Shown here piece after piece: positions 7,802 through 13,738 of a stretch of DNA of 64,000 nt (position 1 is the stretch's first letter; each line of letters opens with the position of its first letter). This DNA comes from JAICKM01 sp050998805. GTDB taxonomy: Bacteria > Chloroflexota > Chloroflexia > QHBQ01 > JAICKM01. The notes beneath the pieces were generated by a model. It was given only the letters and a program-made list of their open reading frames with translations. It was not told the origin of the DNA and made no database searches. The DNA is taken from NCBI GenBank assembly GCA_050998805.1, contig JBPCPV010000028.1:1-64000 (forward strand), given 5' to 3'. A program made the translations under genes and the position numbers.

Positions 7802-8371
7802 ATGCAGACCGAATGGGACGACCTGGCTGTGCGGGCGAGGGCGGGGGATCTGGTCGCGCGCGATACGCTCTACACGAGCATGGAGGGCTACCTGTTCCGC
7901 CTCGCGGCGGTTGCCGAGAGGGCGGCGCGGGCCGCGCCGTCGGGGCTGATCGAGGTCGGGGATCTGCACCAGGAGATTTTCGTGATGTTTTGCGCGCTGC
8001 TGGTCGAATGGCAGCCCGAAGTCGCGCCTTTCGCCGGTTTCGTCGGGGCCGCTCTGCCGAACCGCGCACACCACTACGTCCGGCGGCTGATCTATCGGCG
8101 CGAGGAGAAGATGCCCGAGATCGCCGCGGACGACGCCGCCGCCTGCGAGTTCGGTGTTGCCGCCGACCCCGCCGACACCTACATGGAGGCCGTCTTGTGC
8201 CGCCGGCTGTTGGCCCGTCTCGACCCACTGGACCGTCAGGTGGTCGTGATGCGCGGCATACTCGGCCTGCCGATAGGGGAGGTGGCCGAGCGGGTCGGCC
8301 TCGGCAAGCGGCAGGCCTACCGCCTCTACGCCGCCGCCCGCCGCAGCCTGCGGAGTAACGACGAATTTTGA
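7802..8371 (+). CDS. Sigma-70-family (ECF-like) sigma factor
   Basis: This 189-aa protein has a region-2-like N-terminal half (LHQEIFVMFCALLVEWQPEVAPFAGF in pieces, then NRAHHYVRRLIYRRE). Its C-terminal region-4 HTH (RLDPLDRQVVVMRGILGLP, IGEVAERVGLGKRQAYRLY) would bind the -35 element. It should direct RNA polymerase to specific promoters, possibly those of this element. The ATG at 7802 was chosen over an earlier in-frame start because GGAGGGGGG lies just upstream. It follows the HTH gene by 40 nt and is probably cotranscribed with it. An element-encoded sigma factor beside capsid genes is uncommon and may control late transcription. Confidence 0.85.
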   Translation: MQTEWDDLAVRARAGDLVARDTLYTSMEGYLFRLAAVAERAARAAPSGLIEVGDLHQEIFVMFCALLVEWQPEVAPFAGFVGAALPNRAHHYVRRLIYRREEKMPEIAADDAAACEFGVAADPADTYMEAVLCRRLLARLDPLDRQVVVMRGILGLPIGEVAERVGLGKRQAYRLYAAARRSLRSNDEF

Positions 8372-8448
8372 GTTTTGAGTTTTGAGTTTTGAGTTGTTTG
8401 TTCGTCTGCTGAACGCTGAAAGCTGAACGCTGAAAGCTGAAAGCTACG
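8366..8448. repeat. Heptamer repeats between sigma and initiator genes
   Basis: Four tandem TTTTGAG units begin in the last codons of the sigma gene. A spacer and GCTGAAC/GCTGAAA-type units follow, up to the ribosome-binding site of the initiator gene. Confidence 0.85.
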
Positions 8449-8458
8449 GGAGGAAGAT

Positions 8459-9421
8459 ATGACAACCGACGTAACCGCCGACGAGAAGACCTGGGAGGGT
8501 TTCCAGCCGATGAGCTACACGCCGGTGCCCGACGAACTCTTCGACTACTGGCTGCCCCGCCTTAGCGAGGCCGAGATGAAGGTGCTGCTCTACATCATGC
8601 GGCGCACTTGCGGCTTTCGCAGGGATGCAGACGACATTTCGCTGAACCAGATGACGCACGGCATCGTGACCCGTGAGGGCAACAGGCTCGACTGCGGGGC
8701 CGGACTGAGCGAGTCGGGCGCGAAGAAGGGCATCAAGGGGCTGACCGCGAAGGGGCTGATCACGCGCTACCGCAACCAATCGCCCCACAGAGGCTACGAG
8801 CCGACGACCTACCGGCTGGTGCTGCGTGCGTCGCCCGATAGTCCAGACACACCCGTGGCCTCCCAACGACCAGGGGCAGGGGTCACGATCCGACTAAGGG
8901 AGGGGTCACGATCCGCCGAAGGGGAGGGGTCACGATCCGCCGAAGGGCTTGGGCACAATTCGCCCATACAAGAAACAGTAGTACAAGAGACAGAATACAA
9001 GAAACAGTTAACACCACCACCACCGACCCCCAACGAAACGACCCCCAACGAAACGACCGTGGTGGTGGTGGTGGACGACGAGCAGATAGAGCAGGATACC
9101 GAACTGATCGTGCGGCGCGTCGGAGTGGATCGGCAGAGCGCGATCTCGCTGGCCCGCTCGGCTGCCGCGCACGGCCGCGAGCACGGCTACATCGCCGCAC
9201 AGGTCGAGTACGTGCTGGGAACCCCCGGCATCGAGAACCCCGCCGGCCTGCTGGTTCGGCTCGTCGGCGAGAACCGCGCGGTGAGGCGGGGCGTGCCCGG
9301 CAAGCCTCGCGGAGAGCAAAAGGCGCGCAAAGACGACGCTTCGAGCACGAGGCTCGACCCCGATAAGTACCTAACCGGCAAGTATGCTCACCTCTTCGGT
9401 GGCTCGAACGGCGACGGGTAG
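8459..9421 (+). CDS. Replication initiator, phage O-protein-like
   Basis: This is a 320-aa protein. Residues about 15-120 form a winged-helix domain of the phage replication protein O type (YTPVPDELFDYWLPRLSEAE, MKVLLYIMRRTCGF, SLNQM, then a recognition helix GLSESGAKKGIKGL). It should bind the element's origin and recruit helicase. The middle (about 140-205) is low-complexity and is encoded by direct repeats, an AT-rich stretch and triplet runs. The C-terminal part (DTELIVRRVGVDRQSAISLA) is a second helical domain. Iterons inside the gene (8879-8948) match the way lambda keeps its origin within gene O. GGGAGGA precedes the ATG. Confidence 0.8.
   Translation: MTTDVTADEKTWEGFQPMSYTPVPDELFDYWLPRLSEAEMKVLLYIMRRTCGFRRDADDISLNQMTHGIVTREGNRLDCGAGLSESGAKKGIKGLTAKGLITRYRNQSPHRGYEPTTYRLVLRASPDSPDTPVASQRPGAGVTIRLREGSRSAEGEGSRSAEGLGHNSPIQETVVQETEYKKQLTPPPPTPNETTPNETTVVVVVDDEQIEQDTELIVRRVGVDRQSAISLARSAAAHGREHGYIAAQVEYVLGTPGIENPAGLLVRLVGENRAVRRGVPGKPRGEQKARKDDASSTRLDPDKYLTGKYAHLFGGSNGDG
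8879..9013. other. Predicted replication origin: iterons plus AT-rich stretch
   Basis: Three direct repeats of GGGGTCACGATCCG-(C)CGA-AGGGGA type start at 8879, 8902 and 8926. The first spacing is 23 nt and the second 24 nt, so the first copy is read in another frame. Conservation is therefore at the DNA level. A 65-nt stretch (8949-9013) with 25 G/C bases by my count follows, in an otherwise GC-rich gene. Iterons then an AT-rich unwinding region, inside an O-like gene, is the lambda ori arrangement. Confidence 0.65.
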
Positions 9422-9540
9422 CGCGGAGCGCGGAGTGCGGAGCGCGGAGTGGGGAGTATGCGGAGTGCGGGCGAGTGCCCACCCCCACTGTCATTGCCGA
9501 GCGCAGCCAAGAATCTCGTCACTCCGCACTCCGCACTCGT
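9420..9540. repeat. Heptamers and one dispersed element after the initiator gene
   Basis: GTGCGGA-type heptamers flank one reverse copy of the dispersed ~31-bp element (about 9489-9520, with small changes). No gene is seen between 9422 and 9844. Confidence 0.85.
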
Positions 9541-9574
9541 CAGAGCGCCATAGGGTGCCATAGAAGGTCATCTT

Positions 9575-9653
9575 CCCCAAAGATCCCCATCTTCCCCATA
9601 GATCCCCATCTCTGGGGGTTGGGGATCTATGGGGAGTTTGGGGATCTTTGGGG
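9575..9653. repeat. Large inverted repeat with 34-nt arms
   Basis: Arms 9575-9608 and 9620-9653 are complementary except for three central bases, with an 11-nt loop. Each arm itself holds two copies of an AGATCCCCA-like core. It lies at the right edge of the phage-like element. It could be a boundary, a replication or packaging signal, or a terminator for the initiator gene. Confidence 0.85.
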
Positions 9654-9741
9654 GTTTGGCCGCCTTCGGCGGCAGGCCCTCCGGCGCGACCGGCCGACAA
9701 CGTATCGGCTGACGGCTGACGGCTGAAAGCTGAAAGCTGAC

Positions 9742-9757
9742 CGCCTAACAAAAACCG
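9742..9757. repeat. Left inverted repeat flanking the VOC gene
   Basis: CGCCTAACAAAAACCG matches the reverse complement of 10385-10399 except for one extra A. The outer CGCCTAAC resembles the RYYYAAC core of integron attC sites. Confidence 0.7.
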
Positions 9758-9808
9758 TTCCCTGCGTTTCCTCGGCTAACCACGTCCAACTCGCGAGAGC
9801 GGTCGGCC

Positions 9809-9838
9809 TTGCCCGCCGCGCACGGCCTCTGCTATACT
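9809..9838 (+). promoter_or_regulatory. Promoter for a leaderless VOC gene
   Basis: TTGCCC (9809-9814), 18-nt spacer, TATACT (9833-9838). The ATG at 9845 is the seventh base after the -10 box, so the transcript should begin at or next to the start codon. Confidence 0.6.
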
Positions 9839-9844
9839 AGGGAC

Positions 9845-10285
9845 ATGACGATCAAGAGATTGGACCACGTCGGCGTCGTCGTCGACGACCTTGCAGCCGC
9901 TATCGCTTTTTTCACCGCGCTCGGCATGACGCTCGAAGGCGAGTCGCCGGTCGAGGGCCCGTGGGTGGACCGCGTCAACGGGCTCGAAAGTGTCCAAGTC
10001 GACATCGTTATGATGCAGACCCCAGATGGGCACGGGCGGCTCGAGCTGACGAAGTTTCGCAATCCAAAACTGGTCGAGATCGAACCGGCGATCGCACCAC
10101 CGAACACGCTGGGCCTGCGGAGCGTCATGTTTACAGTCGAAAGCGTCGACGACACTGTCGCTCGCCTGCGCGCCAACGGCGCCGAACTCGTCGGCGAGGT
10201 GGCCCAGTACGAGGACATGTACAGACTCTGCTACATGCGAGGCCCTGCGGGCATCATCGTCGCGCTGGCCGAGGAACTCTTCTGA
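9845..10285 (+). CDS. VOC-family (glyoxalase/bleomycin-resistance fold) protein
   Basis: This 146-aa protein is built from two beta-alpha-beta-beta-beta modules. The first opens with RLDHVGVVVDDLAAAIAFF, where the His is a typical first metal ligand. The second opens with GLRSVMFTVESVDDTVARL and ends with GPAGIIVALAEEL, where a ligand Glu is usual. The family includes isomerases, dioxygenases and drug-binding proteins; the substrate cannot be told. I start at MTIKRLDHVGV because a -10 box ends 7 nt before this ATG and no ribosome-binding site exists. The gene stands alone between 15-bp inverted repeats, like a mobile cassette. Confidence 0.85.
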   Translation: MTIKRLDHVGVVVDDLAAAIAFFTALGMTLEGESPVEGPWVDRVNGLESVQVDIVMMQTPDGHGRLELTKFRNPKLVEIEPAIAPPNTLGLRSVMFTVESVDDTVARLRANGAELVGEVAQYEDMYRLCYMRGPAGIIVALAEELF

Positions 10286-10384
10286 AGCGGTCACCGCCTT
10301 CGGAGAAACCGGTGGCGCCCTAGGCGCTCCTTCGACTCGATCCCATGGCTCGCAACCATCCTGCTTTCTCGCCTACTTGCGCCG

Positions 10385-10399
10385 CGGTTTTGTTAGGCG
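10385..10399. repeat. Right inverted repeat flanking the VOC gene
   Basis: CGGTTTTGTTAGGCG is the inverted partner of 9742-9757. GTTAGGC fits the GTTRRRY core of attC sites. No fold of a complete attC could be drawn here. Confidence 0.7.
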
Positions 10400-10415
10400 C
10401 ATTTAGTGCGGCTAC

Positions 10416-10880
10416 TCAAAACGGTGCTGGGTAGTCGAGCGTCTCAGCCGCCGGCTTGGTCGGCGCGGGTGCCTCGAAGGGGTTGGGATATTCGAGCGTG
10501 CCCGGCGGACCGGCCTCCGGCGGCGCGCCGTCAGCGGAGGGCGGCGTGTAGGCTACGGCCAGAGGAGCGGCAGGCTGCGCCGCCGTCTCGGCGGCAGGCT
10601 TATACACAGTCTCAGCCCCTTGTAGGGGAGGCGGCGGGGCGGAGGTCGGGGGAAGCCCCAGCAGGGAAGCCGGGCGCACCGAGTCCTTCAGCCCCTCGCC
10701 CACCGCCATCGTCTCCTGCCAGATGCTCGCCGCCTCTCCCGTGAAGCTGCGTATCTCGCGCACCCACCCGCCGACCGTGCGCGCGGCCTCCGGCAGCTTA
10801 TCCGGCCCCAAGAAGATCAGCGCGACCACGAGTATGATCACCATCTCGGGCACGCCGACGCCAAACACCTCGAATCCCAT
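10416..10880 (-). CDS. Twin-arginine translocase TatA/TatB-family subunit
   Basis: This 154-aa protein shows the hallmark of the family: a short N-terminal membrane helix (VPEMVIILVVALIFL), the FLGPDKLPE hinge with Gly-Pro, and an amphipathic helix (AARTVGGWVREIRSF). A Pro/Ala-rich cytoplasmic tail with two LDYP/LEYP motifs follows. With TatC it exports folded proteins. TatA and TatB cannot be separated reliably; the Pro in the hinge and the longer tail lean to TatB. The ATG at 10880 is used because a TATAAT box (10891-10886) ends 6 nt before it and there is no ribosome-binding site. tatC is not in the window. Confidence 0.85.
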   Translation of the reverse strand: MGFEVFGVGVPEMVIILVVALIFLGPDKLPEAARTVGGWVREIRSFTGEAASIWQETMAVGEGLKDSVRPASLLGLPPTSAPPPPLQGAETVYKPAAETAAQPAAPLAVAYTPPSADGAPPEAGPPGTLEYPNPFEAPAPTKPAAETLDYPAPF

Positions 10881-10885
10881 GCCCA

Positions 10886-10891
10886 ATTATA
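10886..10891 (-). promoter_or_regulatory. -10 box of a probably leaderless tat gene
   Basis: TATAAT lies on the minus strand and the ATG starts 6 nt after it. No good -35 box is seen at 16-18 nt. Confidence 0.5.
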
Positions 10892-10917
10892 CCCGAAATA
10901 GGGGATCGGACGCCAGC

Positions 10918-11010
10918 GGAGTGCGGAGTGCGGAGTGGGGAGTGCGGCCCACCACCACTGTCATTCTGAGCGCAGCGAAGAATCTCGGCGCAGTACGGAG
11001 TGGGGAGTGC
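10918..11010. repeat. Heptamers and one dispersed element
   Basis: GTGCGGA heptamers, ACC triplets and a reverse copy of the dispersed element (about 10957-10988) fill the gap before the ATPase gene. Confidence 0.85.
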
Positions 11011-11046
11011 TCACCGGAGCAAATAGTGAAAGGACTGGGATTGACA

Positions 11047-11784
11047 ATGGCAGACCTGTATAAGAGTGAAAATGGATCCACACGGCGCGAGGGCTGGGTC
11101 AACTTCGCCGACGTGGTGGACAAGCAGGTGAGTTGGCTCTGGCCGGGGCGCATCCCGCTCCGTCACCTCTCGATGATAGAGGGAGACCCCAGCGTGGGCA
11201 AGAGCCTGCTCACGCTCGACCTCGCCGCGCGCGTCACCACTGGCTCGCCGATACCCGACGGCGGCATCGGCGACCTGGGCGGACCTGCCGGTGTGGTCAT
11301 ACTCTCGGCAGACGACGATGTAGACCGCACGATCCGCCCCAGGCTCGAGGCCGCGCACGCCGATCTATCTCGGATCAGCGTGCAGCGCCTTCCTTCTCTG
11401 ACCGATCTCGATAAAATCGAGGCCGCTATCCTCCGAAAGGAGGCCAAGCTGGTGATCATCGACCCGTTAATGGCCTACCTGCCGGCGGGGGTGAACACCA
11501 GCCGTGCGTTGGCACCGCTCGCCAGGCTTGCCGAGCGCAGCGGGGCGGCTATCCTGCTCGTGCGGTCCCTCTATACCGGCGGGGCAGGCCAGCGCCGAGG
11601 AGCCTCGACCGACATCATCACTGCTCCCCGCTCAACGCTGCTCGTCGCGCGCGATCCGCTGAACATCACCGGCGCGTGTCGGATACTCGTCTGCACGAAG
11701 CACAACCTGACAGTCCGCCCGCCGGACCTCGCCTTCCGCATCGAAGCCGCCCCCACCGGGGCCGCAGCCATCGTCTGGGCTTGA
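11047..11784 (+). CDS. RepA-like AAA ATPase (RecA-fold, AAA_25 type)
   Basis: This 245-aa P-loop ATPase has Walker A GDPSVGKS (residues 46-53), an Asp-rich segment LSADDDVDRTIRPRL, and Walker B KLVIIDPLMAYL. The order and spacing match the RepA/KaiC-like family found in plasmids and phages of high-GC bacteria. There it acts as a helicase loader or hexameric helicase. The protein is short for that family, which often has a further C-terminal domain. The stop codon lies inside the -35 box of the rplJ promoter. An in-frame TTG six nt upstream (11041) with AAAGGAC in front is an alternative start. It may be a remnant of the mobile element to its left. Confidence 0.75.
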   Translation: MADLYKSENGSTRREGWVNFADVVDKQVSWLWPGRIPLRHLSMIEGDPSVGKSLLTLDLAARVTTGSPIPDGGIGDLGGPAGVVILSADDDVDRTIRPRLEAAHADLSRISVQRLPSLTDLDKIEAAILRKEAKLVIIDPLMAYLPAGVNTSRALAPLARLAERSGAAILLVRSLYTGGAGQRRGASTDIITAPRSTLLVARDPLNITGACRILVCTKHNLTVRPPDLAFRIEAAPTGAAAIVWA

Positions 11785-11809
11785 CATCGCCCGCCGGTTG
11801 TGCTACAAT
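11781..11809 (+). promoter_or_regulatory. Promoter of the rplJ-rplL operon
   Basis: TTGACA (11781-11786), exactly 17 nt, TACAAT (11804-11809). This is the best consensus promoter in the window and lies directly before the L10 leader. Confidence 0.9.
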
Positions 11810-11815
11810 ACGTCT

Positions 11816-11965
11816 GCCCAGAGATGGGCTGGAACGTAATAGCCTAAGACAGCCGGCGCGCGCCGATGCGCTTAAACCACAAGCCTGCCGAGGTAACATC
11901 GCCCGTGTCGCACCCCCGTGCGGCCCGCCCGCCCTGTGCCTCGTATGGCCGGGGCTTTTTGGCTT
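11816..11965 (+). ncRNA. Ribosomal protein L10 leader
   Basis: The conserved core CCTAAGACAG then CCTGCCGAGGT is present between the promoter and rplJ, as in L10 leaders of other bacteria. In those the L10-L12 complex binds the mRNA and represses its own synthesis. A GC-rich segment ending GGCCGGGGCTTTTT at about 11950-11964 could be the attenuator terminator, although its 5' arm pairs imperfectly. Confidence 0.85.
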
Positions 11966-12011
11966 TCAGCCGTCAGCAAGCCGAAAGCCGAAAGCTAACC
12001 GAAGGAGGAAC

Positions 12012-12854
12012 ATGCCGACACCACAGAAAACCGAGACAATCGGCGAGCTGAGGGCGCTGCTCGAAAACAGCCAGCTTGCCGTGGTGGCCGACTACCGTGG
12101 CCTCACGGTCGCCCAGTTGGGACAGTTGCGCCGCAACCTGCGCGGCAAAGCCGTGCTCCACATCACCAAGAACACCCTGCTGCACCGCGCCGCCGCAGAA
12201 GCCAACCTGCCCCAGCTCTCCGAGCTGCTCGGCGGCCCGACCGCAGTCGCCTTCGTGAAAGACGACATCGCCGGGGCGATCCAGACGCTCAACGAATTCG
12301 TGCGGACCTCGCGCATCCTCACGCTGCGTGGCGCGCTCTTCGGGCCGAGCATCGTGCCAGCAGGCAAGGTCGCCGACCTCGCCAACATACCGTCGCGCCC
12401 CCAGCTATACGGCCAGATCGTCGGAAGCGTGCAAGGCCCGCTCAACAACCTGGTGAGCACGCTCAACCAGCTATTCAGCCAGGTCGTCTACGCCCTACAG
12501 GCATATTCCGACAAGCAAACCGAGGCCGCCGCCCCCGCCGAGGCACCGGCAGAAGCCCCATCAACCGAGACACCGGCGGAACCGCCGACAGCCGAGCCGC
12601 CCGCCGAAGCCCCGACAGCCGAGGCACCTAAAACTGAGCCACCGACAGTCGAAGCTCATGTAGCCGAGCTGCCCGCCGAGACCCCAGCAGCCGAGGCCCC
12701 GACAGCCGAGGCTCCCGCCGAGCCGCTGTCAGTCGAGGCACCCATAACCGAGCCGCCGTCAGTCGAGGAACCTGTAGCCGAGCCGCCCGCCGAAGAACCG
12801 GCAGTCGCGCCGCCCGCCGAAACCGAAACACCCGACCCAATCACCGAAAGCTGA
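12012..12854 (+). CDS. rplJ: 50S ribosomal protein L10 with a long Pro/Glu/Ala-rich tail
   Basis: This 280-aa protein is the base of the L12 stalk on the large subunit. Residues 1-170 are a normal L10: ELRALLENSQLAVVADYRGLT, the RNA-binding KNTLLHRAA segment, and the C-terminal helix that binds L12 dimers (NNLVSTLNQLFSQVVYALQAY). The remaining ~110 residues are an unusual array of AEAPT/TEPPA-like units, Pro, Glu, Ala and Thr only in most stretches. L10 is usually about 165-180 aa. The start at 12012 has AAGGAGG before it; an earlier open frame covers the leader and is not coding. rplL follows 42 nt later. Confidence 0.95.
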   Translation: MPTPQKTETIGELRALLENSQLAVVADYRGLTVAQLGQLRRNLRGKAVLHITKNTLLHRAAAEANLPQLSELLGGPTAVAFVKDDIAGAIQTLNEFVRTSRILTLRGALFGPSIVPAGKVADLANIPSRPQLYGQIVGSVQGPLNNLVSTLNQLFSQVVYALQAYSDKQTEAAAPAEAPAEAPSTETPAEPPTAEPPAEAPTAEAPKTEPPTVEAHVAELPAETPAAEAPTAEAPAEPLSVEAPITEPPSVEEPVAEPPAEEPAVAPPAETETPDPITES

Positions 12855-12896
12855 CAAGCTGAAAGCTGAAAGCTAACCGCTAAAAAGGAGCAACAA

Positions 12897-13301
12897 ATGG
12901 CAAGCCGACAAGAGATTCTGGAGAGCATCGAGCAGCTTCCCGTCCTGGAGCTAGTCTCGCTCGTCAAGGAAATGCAGGACAAGTGGGGCGTCTCCGCGGC
13001 CCCCGTCTTCAGCGGCGCGATGCCGGCGTCGGCAGGTGCCGGTGCCGGTGCCGGGGCAGCCGCCCCGGTCGAAGCCGTCGAAGAGCAGACCGAGTTCGAC
13101 GTCGTGCTGACCGATTACGGCGCGAACAAGATCGGCGTGATCAAGGCCGTCCGCGACCTGATCCCCGGCCTCGGCCTCAAAGAAGCCAAAGACCTGGTAG
13201 AGAGCGCGCCCAAGAACGTGCTCGAAGCCGTGAACAAAGAGCAGGCCGACACCGGCAAGAAGAAGCTGGAAGACGCCGGCGCGAAGGCCGACATCAAGTA
13301 G
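12897..13301 (+). CDS. rplL: 50S ribosomal protein L7/L12
   Basis: This 134-aa stalk protein recruits translation GTPases. It has an N-terminal dimerisation domain (ILESIEQLPVLELVSLVKEM), an Ala/Gly-rich hinge (SAGAGAGAGAAAP), and the globular C-terminal domain with EFDVVLTDYGANKIGVIKAV and LGLKEAKDLVE. The length is typical. AAAAGGAG precedes the ATG. A strong terminator follows at 13316, closing the operon; rpoB is not adjacent as it would be in many bacteria. Confidence 0.97.
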   Translation: MASRQEILESIEQLPVLELVSLVKEMQDKWGVSAAPVFSGAMPASAGAGAGAGAAAPVEAVEEQTEFDVVLTDYGANKIGVIKAVRDLIPGLGLKEAKDLVESAPKNVLEAVNKEQADTGKKKLEDAGAKADIK

Positions 13302-13315
13302 CAGGCATAAAAAGA

Positions 13316-13343
13316 CCGCCGCGTGGATCACACGCGGCGGTTT
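13316..13343 (+). terminator. Terminator after rplL
   Basis: CCGCCGCGTG (13316-13325) and CACGCGGCGG (13331-13340) form a perfect 10-bp stem with a 5-nt loop, followed by TTT. An A-rich run precedes the stem, so it may act in both directions. Confidence 0.8.
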
Positions 13344-13365
13344 AGCGTCGGGTTTCTCGCCGGGG

Positions 13366-13575
13366 TCAGGCGGCAGGCTGGTCGGCTTCGTCGTCCTGCA
13401 CGTCGCGCCCTAGATTGCCGAGGTCGCTGTTGGTTTCGGCCTCCGGTCCCTCATCTAGGGCTTGCTCGTGGCTGGCCCTGCTATAATCCGTGCTCCGGAT
13501 CGGGATATCGGCAACGCCGTCTTCCCAGTCGGTGACGGACTCTGGGGCCGGTGTATACGTCTCTTGGGTCTCCAT
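13366..13575 (-). CDS. Small acidic hypothetical protein
   Basis: This 69-aa protein is strongly acidic and without hydrophobic segments (METQETYTPAPESVTDWEDG start; DEGPEAE and DVQDDEADQ later). AAAGGAG stands 9 nt before the ATG and a TTGCCG-18-TATAAT promoter lies about 110 nt upstream. Both support a real gene despite the short length. It converges on rplL across the terminator. No family is recognised. Confidence 0.6.
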   Translation of the reverse strand: METQETYTPAPESVTDWEDGVADIPIRSTDYSRASHEQALDEGPEAETNSDLGNLGRDVQDDEADQPAA

Positions 13576-13683
13576 TGGCGTGCTGCTCCTTTCGCTATGC
13601 GCCTATCGGTAGAAATCTGAGCAGTGCAATTGCGCCGCTCTTTCTGCCTCCATTGGCAGCAGGCCGTCGTTGTGCCCTGCCCT

Positions 13684-13713
13684 ATTATAGCACATCCGTC
13701 CCACTTCCGGCAA
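13684..13713 (-). promoter_or_regulatory. Promoter for the small acidic protein gene
   Basis: On the minus strand TTGCCG (13713-13708), an 18-nt spacer and TATAAT (13689-13684). Confidence 0.65.
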
Positions 13714-13738
13714 GGGCCATTAGACCGATTACGCGGCA

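Noticed and set aside
9742..10399. True integron cassette with attC
   Set aside because: The cores face the wrong way, no paired L-box fold of 57-141 nt could be drawn, and no integrase is seen. Kept only as an inverted-repeat observation.
11676..12011. N-terminal extension of L10
   Set aside because: This frame runs through the promoter and the L10 leader RNA; a good ribosome-binding site stands before 12012.
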